From Branchipolynoe longqiensis (lineage: Eukaryota; Annelida; Polychaeta; Phyllodocida; Polynoidae), in assembly GCA_030323885.1 (NCBI GenBank), contig JASIRB010003681.1, positions 62,001-126,000 on the forward strand: a stretch of 64,000 nucleotides of DNA, in the 5' to 3' direction. A program made the position numbers and the translations under genes. A model generated the notes under the pieces. The model was not told the origin of the DNA and did not search any database. It saw nothing but the letters and a program-made list of their open reading frames with translations. The first letter of the stretch is position 1, and every line of letters begins with the position of its first letter. Of this stretch, positions 1 to 11,594 are shown piece by piece.

Positions 1-1690
1 TGCTATAATTAGCCAGGAGGCTAGGGGACGAGGTGAAATATATATATATACATGCGCCTGGTCAGGTACACCGATGAGTGATAGAACATTTGCATTGTCC
101 CCTTGCCGAATATCGGAATATTTTACCCTATGATGTCTGAGTTTTTATGTGCTTGGCAAAATTAATTTGACATGGTTGCACTTAAAATATCTCAAAACTT
201 AACCATTAAACATAAAAGTCACTTCAAACTAAAGTAAGGTAGATTATGACAATAAATTTGATATATTTATCCCAGAAAAAAAGGACAGAAACTCAAAACC
301 ATCGGACTATGCAACTTTATTCCGATGAATAAAACATCTACAAAAACTAATGCTGAGGGCGACAAAGACTTACAAGTTACAGCCCATACTGCACAGATAC
401 AAGCAACCTACTGTAACATATTCCGATGGTGATGCATTGGTGGGGGAATGTGGGTGTTCTATTTGTGAGGCGGGTATATAGGGCCAGGTGCATAGATGTG
501 TTTGTGTAGTTGCTGGTGGTCCTTGATTGATTGGTAAATAGCCATTGTTGTGCTAGTAAGATAGTTTGTAAGGGGCACTCAGAGCCATACACACTACCAA
601 ATACCCTGTAATACTAAGACGGCTCACTCAGCCTGTACTGTGTCATCAAAATGATCAAAACCACCACTTTGTGCGCTGGCTGTTCTCTTGGTCAAACATG
701 TGCTATATTATATGCATAAATGTATATATGAATGTGAAATATGTGTGATGATGGCGATGATGATGATGATGCTGATGATGATGTGTATTTGTTCATAGCA
801 ATTTCATATTGATGTGTATTCATACATACCTATCTCATGTATAATATAATTGTATGTGTTTACATGTGAAACACCAACCAGCAGCCGGGCTGATCAAACC
901 CACCACAAGGTGGCACTGCGAAATTTACATTACCATGGGAGAGATAGGGAGTGAGCCATCTTAGTATTATAGGGTCTTTGACACTACCCACTCCCACCTC
1001 TGCTAGTCATGGATCACCACACACTCAGCTCAAGGCGGGTGGTGACCAGGTGATGGTGCCACAGATCACTATGGCCGTGGGGACCGGGAATGCTTGTTTC
1101 TCATTGGTGGAGCTGGAGATGCTTGTTTCTCATTGGAGAGTGCCTGGGGTGATGCACTATACTGGATCCATGTACCAAGTGGATAATGGACCTGAGGGCT
1201 TGTCTCTCTCTCTCTTCTTTCACTCTTTATACTCTTCCTTTCTCTTTTTGCTTGTATTAATTTCACTATAGCCTGTCTATATGCAACCACAGATTCGAGC
1301 CATGGACTTTACATATATACAGTAATAACACACTTGTACAAGCTAGCACCAGCCGACCCACTCTGCTATGTCATAGCATGCAGAACGACACAATTGACAA
1401 CAATTAATCCTTTAATTTGTAGATCGGTGTCATACGCATCACCTTTGTCATGCGTTTGGGTAAACACATACATGTGTATATGTGGCTAATGCCGTCATAG
1501 TTAAAGGATTAAATGATTAAGCATGACCAACTCAACTTTAGTTATTCACAAGTATCATGATCGGACTGGAACTACCTATTTTATGGAGTTATTAAAAGCC
1601 TAATTAAGGGTGAGTGTATTTGTGACCAAGATGTGACTATTAGACCCATGCAGACCGAATGGACCTTTTACAGCTGTTAGAGTGATGTAG
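1..1690. other. Non-coding AT-rich flank
   Basis: I see no supportable gene here. Open frames are short, lack recognisable domains and overlap one another. A degenerate GAT/GATGGC microsatellite runs about 745-783. Near 1090-1135 a short phrase about a 'gcttgtttctcattgg' core occurs twice, which makes a small local duplication. The motif 'ggactatgcaacttt' near 306 recurs at several other places in the window and probably marks a dispersed non-coding repeat. Confidence 0.6.
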
Positions 1691-1694
1691 GACA

Positions 1695-1937
1695 GGTAAT
1701 AACCCCGTTAAAGTTTGGATTAACCGATCGGTTGGTTTAACGGAGCTTGGTTTAAGAGGTCATACTGTACACACATAAAAAAACAATAATCAGTGTCCAC
1801 ATACATTGTACATTACATGTGCAATACACATTTACTCAAAATCAAAGTCAAAGCCAAAACTCGGTTAAACCAATGATCGGTTAATCCAAACAAATTTCTA
1901 GGGTCACTTCAAGTTTGGTTGAACGGGGTTATACTGT
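1695..1937. mobile_element. Short MITE-like inverted-repeat element
   Basis: Two inverted arms flank a short centre. The left arm reads TAACCCCGTTAAAGTTTGG from about 1700. The right arm, read in reverse complement from about 1937, begins TACAGTATAACCCCGTT. The interior shows a second inverted pair, about GGATTAACCGATCGGTT against AATGATCGGTTAATCC. A CAGTATAA-like end and terminal TA fit non-autonomous Tc1/mariner or pogo-like elements, but that assignment is inference. There is no coding capacity. Confidence 0.5.
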
Positions 1938-2015
1938 ATATCGATAGCCTAATGATAGGATGTCTTTATAGAATATAACTGAAACCTACTTACACACATG
2001 GGTCACTAATAATAG

Positions 2016-2358
2016 TGTGATGGCCCATGGCCCTCCGACCCGCACTCACGCAGCTCTCCACGGAAGAACACCAAGATTCAATACAGTGTACGCTTCACCC
2101 TGGGTTTATTGAACCATCTGCTCTCCCCGGCGTCAGTAGTTGTCTGACCCGCCCCCTGTCTCGCCAGATCCCACATCGACTCTATAGGTGTGTGTGTGTG
2201 GGGGGGGGGGGGCACACGCAGTAGAGGTCAGCCCAGTTGGGGTCTGACCGGTGGCTACCCGTGCCGCCACCTGGCGCAGTACACAGGTACTGAGCAGGTG
2301 TACGGCGTAGTCTCTGCTGCTACCGCGTGGTAGTAGAGCTCATGTCCAGACTACTACA
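2016..2358 (-). repeat. 3' LTR of outer gypsy element
   Basis: This is the same sequence and orientation as 19924-20265. In element orientation it starts TGTAGTAGTC and ends CCATCACA. An AATAAA lies inside it (plus-strand tttatt near 2105-2110). A GT/G homopolymer run near 2188-2211 differs from the other copy. Its outer flank ends in ATAG. Confidence 0.9.
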
Positions 2359-2360
2359 CT

Positions 2361-2370
2361 GCCCCCCCTA
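2361..2370 (-). other. Polypurine tract of outer gypsy element
   Basis: On the minus strand this reads TAGGGGGGGC, two bases before the 3' LTR. A purine run at this position primes plus-strand synthesis in LTR elements. Together with the primer-binding site next to 19924, it fixes the element's minus orientation. Confidence 0.8.
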
Positions 2371-3964
2371 GAGTCTCACCGGTTGTAAACTGCAAACCGA
2401 TGAGAATCGAGAAATGATAGAAGTCAACATGAGAACTAACTTGAAAGGGAGAGAAGCCTTACAAAGCTATGTATCCTTATGCGCAATTCCTAGACCTGCC
2501 TTCAGCGAATAGCGAAATGTATCTAGCTAGCTGCAAGGCAAACATGTCATCAATCTAGGTGAAGAAAGAGTCTTTAAATGAGTCGCACAGAAACGACCTC
2601 TCCCAGCCTCTATGTAGTTGGTGTATAGAATGTTTTTTGCTGGGAGAGAGTTCATACCCCACAAGTGGAACCCCCTTGACAGAAGGAAGCAGGGAACTAC
2701 TCAGTCCGCCCCCCACCGCCCCCCATCTCAGGAGAACCATTAGCGGGGCGCTCTTCCTTCTGTGCGGAGCGGCTCCTCTTCGAGCTTCCTCAGTCCGTCC
2801 CTCCTGTGCCCGCGCCGTCCGGCCAGTAGATCACAGACGGTATTACACCACAGACACGTCAAGCAGCCACACCCAGGACCCGCCACGCTCGGTGACCCGC
2901 TCCAGTGCAGAGTGCATGAAAGTAGAAGGGCGGTGTTACTTATAACAATTGAGAAAGTCTCCACAGATACAACGTTCGGTATGCAATACATTTCATAAGA
3001 AGCACTGGGTGCCAGCAAGAACCCGGCCTCCTACAAAACAAATCACACCCATGTGCATCCTCAACTGATCAAACAGAAGCCGATGCACACGCCGTCTTTC
3101 ATGTTCTGCCAGAAGCGCTTACTATAGTAGTAATTTTAAATTAAAGAATGCAGTTTAAAACAAGAGCCAGGGCGACACTGCATATGAAAATATTATAGTG
3201 TGAAATGTTCAGTGCCAACCCACCAACTCCCACACCATTGACCACCTCGTTCCACTGAGATAAATTTAGATGATAATGTTTCCTAATAGTGTGGAAAAAG
3301 GAAGTCAAAAGCGGGGTGAAAGTTGAGGAATATAAGAAAATAATTAATTTAATATATATATATAAAATTTTTTTTATTTCCGACTCCTACTGCAGAAAAA
3401 TATGCAGAACACAAGAAGCTAGGTCCTCCAATCGGGAGAAACTGAGCCCTTCACCACAACATATCCTATCAACAATCGCACTGCAAAGAAAAAGAATCGT
3501 ATTTAGATTTAAAGCAGTACGACATGCTAATTACATCGTGGCTATCAATGTAAAAAAACATATTAAATATATATATCATATTCACAAACATGCATATATA
3601 TCAGAATTTTTTTTATTTATTATCAATGTGTATATATATATTTAACAAAAAAAACTAAATTAACAACCGCCACAGGGGTGCTGGTCTTTCAATTACCCCC
3701 GCGTGACACCCAAAATCCCTCGGAAAGGGCATGCACTGACTACCTGCACGAGCAGTCAGTCACTGCTAGCCTTAACTGCCACCTGTCATCTGATTCAAGT
3801 GATTGTCATGTTCAATCCAGAATCCCTCGGACGAGAGAGAACTATAGCTAACCGCTTTACCAGTCCACTATCGCTCATCACCCCGTCACCTGTCATCTGA
3901 ATTTTCCGACGAGATGTCCAAAATCCCTCGAACAGGAGGGAGCAACGCCTCACTGCACAAGCAG
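2371..3964 (-). other. 3' untranslated tract of outer gypsy element
   Basis: This 1.6 kb lies between the 3' ORF and the 3' LTR. It holds only short competing frames and AT-rich runs (around 3340-3660) with no recognisable domain. Around 3690-3960 a phrase resembling 'aatccctcggacaggag' occurs three times, suggesting degenerate tandem repetition. I see no envelope-like membrane segment. Confidence 0.5.
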
Positions 3965-6900
3965 CTAGTCATCGCTCACCTTCCCACCACTTGTCATCTG
4001 AACATCCCCGTCTACATCAAGGGGGGCACTCGCTGCGCGACTGAGCAGGGTCCGATGCGCCGTAGCAGCAGCAGACACCAAACTAGCTGGCAGACCGTGC
4101 AGCCGATCCTCAATGCTGAAGCCAGTTAGGTCTAAGGATCTTAACGACCCATCCCAGCTTCTGAAGTCCCGGCGGAAAGAGGCATGGAAGGTCATGTCTA
4201 TATCATTTATGACCTCAGCCTGCTGAGCCCTCTGCTCACGCGATGCCTCCAACTTGCGTTCGACAATCTTCTTGTCCTCGACCACACAGTTAAAGTCTGC
4301 ACCGCGCCTACCCTCAGCCTGGCGTACCAGAGTATCCTGAGTCTGCACCACAACCGCATCAAAGCCCTCAATGAAGGCTTTGACCAGGCCGTCGACCGAC
4401 TCAGTTATCCTTGACGTCACGTCCAGACGATTAGCCTCGCAGAGGCGCTGAGTTATGCCGTCCAGCGCGAGTACAATACCGTGGTCGGCTACCGGGGGAA
4501 TTGTCACCACCGGCCGCACGACCACAGGACTCGCAGCAGGACAGGCAACCACCACAGCAGTCCCTACCGGCTCTATCATCTGACTCCCTGACGCCGTCAG
4601 CTGAGAGGCGGATCCTGCAGCCGCCGTCACCCAACGCCGCGGAACCTGGCCCAATGACACCGGCTGAGAAACCGATGCCACCTGGACTGTCGCCGCCAGA
4701 GCCGGACCACGTGCCACCACTGCACTCAGCGTGTCGGGTGGCTGCACCGCTGCAAACTTCCGGCGCTTGCGACGCCGCCCTTTACCACCGTCCTCCATTC
4801 CAGCCCCGGCTGTGACTGGCAACACCGGCCAATCCCTCACTCCTTGAGCTGACGATGGAGGTGGCGGCGGTGGAGGTGGAGGTGGAGAGGCCGACCTGTC
4901 TGACCCCTGATTCCGCTCCAACGCGATAGCAGACCTACCATGGAGCGACACCAGGGACGAGGTGCGCTTCCCTCTCCCCTTACCCCGGCCGACCTTTATT
5001 TGCCGCCCAGAGTTTGCTGCGCCACCTGACGCGCCCAGCCGCAGTACCTCCCTCTTCCCGGGCACCGTCCCACGACCTCTTCCCCGCCTCGCCGAAGATG
5101 CCCCGCGACCGGTTATAAACCGTTCGCGACGCAGCTCCGCCGACCCTCTGTCATAGAGATGCAAGGCGATCAACCTGTGCTGCCGTGGCAGCGCAAGCGT
5201 CTCCTTACCCAGGTAGAAGTCAGGGCGCTGCTTCACCGAGAAGGTCACTGCGCGCCGTGATTTGGAGTCAGAAATCCACTGAATCTCACTGAGCCCCGCC
5301 ACCAGGTCGTCCATCACCCGACCGTGGCCCTCCATGAGGTGCGTGATCATCACACCGTGGCGCCTCGTTGCAAAGTATTGTCCTGTCGCTTTAAACGAAG
5401 GACACCCCTCACAACCCGCGGTGTGCAAATGCTCCACACAAATGTGACGAGCCAAATGCACCCACCGCAGGAACAGCTTAGGGAATCGCCTAGTTCCGAC
5501 ACGGTGCACCTCACAGAACAGGCAAGCCTGTCCCGGACGGAACACTCTTCGAACATAGCCGAGACACGCCAGTTCCTGTTTAGTGTAGCCCTCCCGCTCC
5601 GCTGGAAAGGATAGCGTGCGGAACAATAAGTTCAGCCACTGGCTATACCACCTCAGCGGAGTGACAGGCTCACTCTCGGGCGCCGCCCAGCCTTCATCGT
5701 CGGAGACCTCAAACTCTCTGTCGACATCATAAGGCCGAACGATCTGCCTAAACCCCTTCTGCCACGTAGTATAGTCCCTCAGACTACATGGCTCGTCGAA
5801 CGGGTCGTGTCACAGCCATGACAGGGATGACTCCGTCAAGCCCGCCATGTTCCCAGAAAGGAACCGCGCAAGCTTAACGGGCCGACCCCTACGTGACCAG
5901 ACAATCCACTCGGACGACGGAAGCGGGTCCTCGACGATCTCATACCTGAGTTCCACCCCAAACCCACCGTTGCTCCGCCAACAGGCGATCATGGACGCTA
6001 CATGCCCAGTCGAAGCACCAGTCACTCCAGCAGAGGCGACCGACTCCGATGAGGTTTCGCGAACAGACCCCCCCGAGGCTGGAGTCACAACGACGTCAAG
6101 GTCTATCGGTACGTCTCGCAGCGATCCGTCACTATTCCGATAGCGATAATCCTGCGAACCGTACAACACTTTAGGTGGTGTTTTCACCTTCACAACAACA
6201 GGCTGAGAACCAGTGTCTCGCAGTACGGAAGCCTTTGCTTTCCGCACCGCAGTCCTCACCTGCGCCTCTGATAGGGCTACGATACCTGTGGAAGGGGCAG
6301 GATGCCTAGGCTGCTCACCGCCCACAACCGGGGTAAATAACACCGGGTCTACGTCCATCGCACCCCCAGAACCTCCCCCTGCTACCTGCCCGCTGTCATG
6401 AGGAGCCAGAACCAACTGCCCAGAGGCGCTAGTCCCTACTACCCCAGAGCTCACGGGCGTATCCGCAAGAGGTCGGCCAGCAACCGCGGCTGGTGGCGCC
6501 ACCTGGCATGAACCAGACGAACCATCGCCGAGAGACTGGGCCACCCCCCCATCAGCTGGGCTGAGGGAGAATGGATCCGTACGGGATGAACACGCTGACC
6601 CGACTGTCATCGCCTGATCGGCCTGCCACGCTCGAAAGCGTGCCAGCTCGTCAGAACTAACCATCGTCCGATCAGTCACTACCCTAGAGAACACGCGAAG
6701 CGGTGTCAACAGCACCTCAGGAGAGCGCAGTGACAGGCCAGCAACCCCTAATGGAGAAACCGACCCGACATCCGTACCTCTCCGAGGACCTCTGGACACC
6801 GTCAACACGGGAGACTGCAGCGGGCTAGACAGCGATGGAGACATTGCTAAGGCAACCGTCCCACCGCCTATAGGTCTAATCGTGCCTACACACGATACAT

Positions 6901-7006
6901 CCCCGCTGTCGCTACCCTCAACCCCTGCAAAGAGTCGATCGAGGGAAGTGTCAGCCTCGGCATCCCGCAAAGGGGAGCCGGGCGAAGCTAACTCATCGTC
7001 GGCCAT
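3965..7006 (-). pseudogene. ORF3 of outer gypsy element, with twin zinc-finger-like motifs
   Basis: This single reading frame of 1,014 codons (stop included) lies 3' of integrase, where envelope genes usually sit. It has one in-frame TGA at 5810-5812, followed by 61 open codons joining the two halves. The first third is Ser/Gly/Pro-rich and unlike a folded enzyme. In the second half, two tandem motifs have the pattern C-x2-C-x22-H-x4-H and C-x2-C-x20-H-x4-H (residues about 495-526 and 532-561; DNA about 5324-5524). A basic Arg/Gly stretch, a run of eleven prolines and an acidic tail follow. No signal peptide or membrane span is visible, so an envelope role is unlikely. A nucleic-acid-binding or gag-like accessory protein is the best guess. 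I know of no named family that matches it. It starts at ATG 7006, about 1 kb from the end of integrase once the nested element is removed. Confidence 0.65.
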
Positions 7007-7105
7007 GATAGAAACACGACGAACTGCGAATGCAGCTCAGCCGTGTCTCCCTCACCACCGACGATCGCCGCACACGCTGTGTCCGGCATGTGCGCCTAAA
7101 CGCAC

Positions 7106-7263
7106 AGTAGTATATGGTATATGGTATGTACACAGCGTGGGCCGGTACCAGCGGCAGTGACACGCATGCGCATGAGTTGAATTGGTAAAGCTTGATACAA
7201 TAAACTGGCACTTGCCACTTGGTCAGCAGAGCAGTCACATCGTCTCCTCGTCTCTTCAGTACA
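7106..7263 (+). repeat. 5' LTR of nested gypsy element
   Basis: It aligns along its length with 11444-11594. Its first base is mutated (AG in place of TG), it has an extra 7 bp near 7113, and it ends TACA. It carries AATAAA near 7199. The same LTR family recurs at 34650-34792 on the minus strand. Confidence 0.88.
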
Positions 7264-7279
7264 TGGTGTCAGATGTTCG
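7264..7279 (+). other. Primer-binding site of nested gypsy element
   Basis: TGGTGTCAGATGTTCG begins directly after the LTR end. A TGG start complements the CCA end of a tRNA. The first bases resemble the initiator-Met type primer TGGTATCAGA, but the donor tRNA is not proven. Confidence 0.65.
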
Positions 7280-7282
7280 TAG

Positions 7283-8205
7283 ATGAACAACATGGCCCTA
7301 CAAGGTTTGAAACCACCGGCACCTCTCAAGTTAGATGGAAATTTGGCACTGAATTGGCGAGTGTGGCATGACTCATACAAATTGTTTGCGGGTGCAACTG
7401 GGTTAGCGTCGAAACCCGAGAAAGTGCAGTGTTGCGCATTCTTACATATTGCCGGGTTGTCGGCACAGAAGCTTCCATACTATGAACGTTGCGAGTGGAG
7501 AAGGAGAGAGAATAGCAGTATTGACGGAGGCGTTCAGAGCATATTGCGAAAGTTATTGCAGAACCATTGTGAGATACAAATTTAATAGTTACAACCAGGG
7601 TTCAGAAGACATAGAGGAATACATTTGTGAGTTAAAATATAGAGTAGAACTGTGTGAATATGGCAGCAGTGAAGAGTCTATGCTTTGTGACCGGTTAGTG
7701 TGTGGTGTGAGGGACCGGTAATTGCGGAATAGGCTGCTTAGAGCGTCGAATTTAACATTGGACAAATGTCTGGAGATATGCAGCTTGAGTGAGCATAGTG
7801 ACGAACAGCTGACAATGGACGGTAGGCAGGACAAAGAGGTGTTGGAAATTAGTCAGCGTGACACATACCTGGCACACCCCCCCTGCACAGAACCGTTCGC
7901 CGACACCTAGTAGTAGTGCGAGTGGTGGCAGGGGTAATAAGCGGGGCAGTCAGGCAAGGCAGCAGTCTAATTGTAGCCGGTGTGGTTATGTGCATGTGCG
8001 TGATAATTGCCCTGCGCTTGGGAAGCAATGTAATGCATGTGGCAGAATAGGGCATTTCGGCAAAGTGTGCAGAGGCGGTAGGAGAGCTGCGGCACCTGTG
8101 AATGCAATTGGCATTGATGGTGACGACAGCAGAGCTGAGCGTGAGAGGGACGACAAAATGGAGGACGACGAATATGAAAGCTTGTTTCGTGGGCGCCATT
8201 GCTGA
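7283..8205 (+). pseudogene. gag: gag of nested gypsy element (degraded)
   Basis: The frame opens at ATG 7283 and shifts near 7550. It meets an in-frame TAA at 7719-7721, continues, and shifts again near 7860. The capsid part contains phrases such as LNWRVWHDSYKLF and EDIEEYICELKYRVELC, typical of the retrotransposon Gag capsid fold. The C-terminal part has two CCHC zinc knuckles (C-x2-C-x3-H-x4-C, then C-x2-C-x4-H-x4-C) at about 7974-8071, which bind the RNA genome during packaging. The three disruptions mean it cannot make one Gag protein as it stands. It overlaps the start of pol. Confidence 0.8.
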
Positions 8206-11200
8206 CGTGGACAAACGGTCTGAGCTATGGTTTGAGACCCTGAAAATATGCGACGAACAAGTACGCTTCAAGTTGGACACCGGCTCAGAGGCGAATATCA
8301 TACCTGAGTCGGAGTTCATGAAAATGCCCAACGTGCAGTTGGAAAAGCCGACGTGTCGACTCATCATGTACTCGGGGGAGCGGATTCGACCTCGGGGCGA
8401 GGTCGTCATGGACGTGCAAGGTCAAACGCTACGGTTCCAGGTGATAGACAACGGCTGTGCTATCCTGGGGAAAGACGCGTGTGTCAGCCTCAACCTCATC
8501 AGTCGTGTGCACGCAATGAACATTGAAGGGAAGTCGTTGGAGCAAGGAAACAAACAGGCAAGCGAAATTGTAAATAGTTATAAAGCTGTATTTCATGGCC
8601 TTGGTTGTATCAAGGTGAATGCGACTATACATATAGATGATAGTGTACCGGCGGTCATTGACCCGCCAAGGCGCATTCCGCATGCCATTAATGATGACGT
8701 GCAGAATGAGTTGGACAGAATGTTGAATATGGGGGTAATAGTTGAGCTTGATGAACCGACGCCATGGGTAAATTCTATTACAATTGTGAGAAAACCAAAT
8801 AAGTTAAGAATTTGCCTCGACCCGACAAAGCTGAATAAAGCGATATTGCGGGGTCCATACCCAATTAAAACGGTAGAGCAGGTAGTGGCTAGGACGTCAG
8901 GTGCCAAATTCTTTTCGGTATTGGATGCGCAAAGCGGTTACTGGCAGATAATGTTGGATAAGCAAAGTTCCTTACTATGCACATTCAACACACCATGGGG
9001 AAGGTACAGATTCACCCGGCTGCCTTTCGGCATTAAGACAGCCGGGGATATTTTCATCCAAGAAATGGAGAAAATATTAGCGGGTCTCCCGGGTGTAGAC
9101 GTAGTGTCAGATGACATTTTGATATACGCATCTTCTTTGAGTGAGCATAATGAAAGGCTAAAGGCAGTTTTGAAAAGGGTTCAGCAAGCAGGGTTGAAAT
9201 TGAACCCGAACAAAATGGTATTATGTAAGCCACAGGTGAAATATGTCGGGCACTTGCTAACAGGAGAGGGTTTAAGGCCCAATCCAGACCGAGTACAGGC
9301 TATCACTGAAATGACCACCCCCACAGATAAGCCCAGTGTGCAAAGATTTTTGGGAATGGTGGGGTATGTGCATAAGTTTATACCGAACCTATCAGAAATT
9401 GCTAAGCCGCTCAGAGTATTATTATTATAGGATATAGCATGGCACTGGGATCATGAACAAGAGACTGCTTTCACAAAGTTAAAACAGTTGTTAGTGACAG
9501 CGCCAGTGTTAAAGTACTATGAAGTGGATAAACTATTATTATGCAAATCAATGCATCGCAAAGTGGGCTCGGAGCAGCGTTGTTACAGGATGGGTTACCT
9601 GTTAGTATGGCGTCGAAGGCGTTAAGTGGGTGTCAAGGCAATTATGCTGTCATTGAAAGGGAAATGCTGGCGATCTGTTTCGGCTGTATCAAATTTCATG
9701 AGTATATTTTTGGTAAACAAGTCACAGTCGAGACAGATCACAAACCACTCATAAGTATCATGTTGAAGCCGATACATATGTTGACAGCAAGGTTGCAGCG
9801 AATGAGGTTAAGGTTGCAAAACTATGATTTGAAATTAGTGTATGTAAAAGGGATGGAAATATTGTTTGCGGATACACTGTCACGTGCACACACAACTAAG
9901 AACAAACCGTTAAACTTGTATGATAATGTGATGTCCATTGCAGCATTAGAATACGTGGAGGACGAATTGGCAGAAATAGCACTTGAGACACAAACAGAGA
10001 GCAGCCTGGGGAAGTTGACCGAGTACATACGACATGGATGGCTGGCAGACCAAAGTAATGTTGAGTATTCGGTAAAGCCATATCACACATTTCGGGATGA
10101 GTTAACCATCCATAATGACATTATATTAAAAGGAACGAGAATTGTTATTCCTAGATTGTTGCAATGTAGAATGTTAAACAAAATCCATGCTTCGCATCTA
10201 GGCCTTGTGAAATCCAAGCAAGTAGCGCGAGATTATGTGTTCTGGCCAGGCATGGACACTCAAATCCAGGATAAAGTGTCTCGATGTCAAACGTGTCAAA
10301 TGACTCGGGATCTTCCAGGGAAGCAACCATTAATATCACATGAAATTCCAGATATTCTATTCTACAAAGTAGGAGTGGATTTGTTCCATGATGGGCAGGA
10401 TAATTACATTGTAATTGTTGATTACTATTCGAAATATCCAGAAGTGGTGCACTTGCAAAGTACAACAAGTAAGGTACTCATAATGAGTATGAAGGAGGTG
10501 TTTGCGCGTCACGGGATACCGAATATGGTGGTATCGGACAATGGCCCCCAGTTCATCAGTGATGAATATAAGTTGTTTGCAAAAACATATGGATTCAAAA
10601 TCATACATTCTAGCCCATTGTATCCTAGAAGTAATGGACAGGCCGAAAGGTATGTAAAAACGGTGAAGTCGATGTTAAAAAAATCGAAGATGGATGGTTC
10701 TGATTTTCAGTTAGCATTATTGATGTATCGGAATACAGTCATTCATGGCCTGGGCGCATCTCCGGCTCAATTAATAATGAGTAGACAGCTCTGGTGCACG
10801 CTTCCAGCGATACCGAGATTTCTGAAAGCCAGGGTACTACAGTCTCGACATAAACAAATTAAGAAACGTCAACTCGTTCAAAAAGCGTATCATGACAGGC
10901 ATGCAGTGAGACAACATCGGGTGCTTGAAGCAGGTGAGCGGGTTAGGTATGTGAATCATGAAGGGCACTGGGTTGCAGGGCATGTAGCAGAGAGAAGCAG
11001 GAGTCACAACCGGTCATATAGAATTACGAATGATGATAACAGGATAGTTACCAGGAATAGGTCTATGGTGATTCCTGCACCAGGAGAAGACAAGCGAACA
11101 GTACCAGAGCACAGAGAGCAGTACAGATCGAAAGAGGTAAAAACAAGTAAGCCAAATTATATAACGAGGTCAGGTAGAGAAGTAAGACCGTTAAAGCGTG

Positions 11201-11208
11201 TAGAGTGA
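8102..11208 (+). pseudogene. pol: pol of nested gypsy element: protease, RT, RNaseH, integrase
   Basis: The protease has the aspartic motif LDTGSEANIIPES (near 8272). RT shows LDAQSGYWQ, then LPFGIKTAG and an active site reading VSDDILIYA, where the usual YxDD is SDD. An in-frame TAG sits at 9428-9430, and a one-base shift near 9540 separates RT from RNaseH (INASQSGLGAALLQDG, ETDHKP, FADTLSRAH). Integrase has the H2C2 zinc motif (H..H..C..C near 10190-10300) and the D-D-E core, seen as DLFHDG, VVSDNGPQF and SNGQAERYVKT. A GPY-like C-terminal segment follows (ERVRYVNHEGHWVAG). All domains are near full length, so only a few lesions separate it from an intact polyprotein. Confidence 0.9.
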
Positions 11209-11426
11209 TAAAGTTAACAGTAGAAATAAGCTATTGATTAAGAAGATAAATATGTGTCGAAATTGGAAAGGGGTGAGAAATGGTGATAGAGATATATATA
11301 TATATATATATGTATGTTCATGATGTTGCATTATGTAGTTTGTGTGACAATGATGAAGAGACAATGGATGTAAGTATCACTACATAGTGATCGTTGTAAT
11401 ACTATATTCGTTACTAAAAAAAAAAA

Positions 11427-11443
11427 AGAGTTGAGGGGGATGA
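11427..11443 (+). other. Polypurine tract of nested gypsy element
   Basis: AGAGTTGAGGGGGATGA lies immediately before the 3' LTR and follows a run of A. This is the expected plus-strand priming tract. A matching tract (TTAGGGGGAAGA on the minus strand) precedes the related LTR at 34650-34792. Confidence 0.75.
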
Positions 11444-11594
11444 TGTAGTATATGGTATGTACACAGCGTGGGCCGGTACCCGCGGCGGTGACACGCATGC
11501 GCGTGAGTTGAATTGGTAAAGCTTGATACAATAAACTGGCACTTGCCACTTGGTCAGCAGAGCAGTCACATCGTCTCCTCGTCTCTTCACTACA
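11444..11594 (+). repeat. 3' LTR of nested gypsy element
   Basis: 151 bp, with ends TGTAGT...ACTACA forming a 6-bp inverted pair. It carries the AATAAA signal (near 11531) seen in the 5' copy. The hand-counted difference from the 5' LTR is about 3 percent plus one 7-bp indel. Confidence 0.9.

Larger units (their letters stand above)
7106..11594 (+). mobile_element. Nested Ty3/gypsy retrotransposon, 4.5 kb
   Basis: LTRs lie at 7106-7263 (158 bp) and 11444-11594 (151 bp). They differ by a 7-bp tatatgg duplication and about five substitutions. A TGG primer-binding site follows the 5' LTR, and a G-rich purine tract precedes the 3' LTR. Internal order is gag (zinc knuckles), protease, RT, RNaseH, integrase. 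It lies opposite to and inside the outer element, between ORF3 and integrase. No clear target duplication is visible (cgcac on the left, agacg on the right), so one junction may have mutated or recombined. Gag is broken several times; pol has one stop and one shift. Confidence 0.9.

Noticed and set aside
745..783. CRISPR-like array
   Set aside because: It is a simple GAT microsatellite. No spaced direct repeats of CRISPR type occur anywhere in this eukaryotic window.
951..1271. 106-codon plus-strand frame in the left flank
   Set aside because: It overlaps an opposite frame of similar size, has low complexity at its end and no domain or splice context.
4501..4815. Plus-strand frames opposite ORF3 (also 5324-5614, 5847-6143)
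   Set aside because: They are shadows of the GC-rich minus-strand ORF3 and show no independent motif.
5810..5812. TGA recoding (selenocysteine or an alternative genetic code)
   Set aside because: TGA stops occur only in decaying mobile elements alongside frameshifts and TAA/TAG stops. The host-like exons use a normal stop, and CpG decay is simpler.
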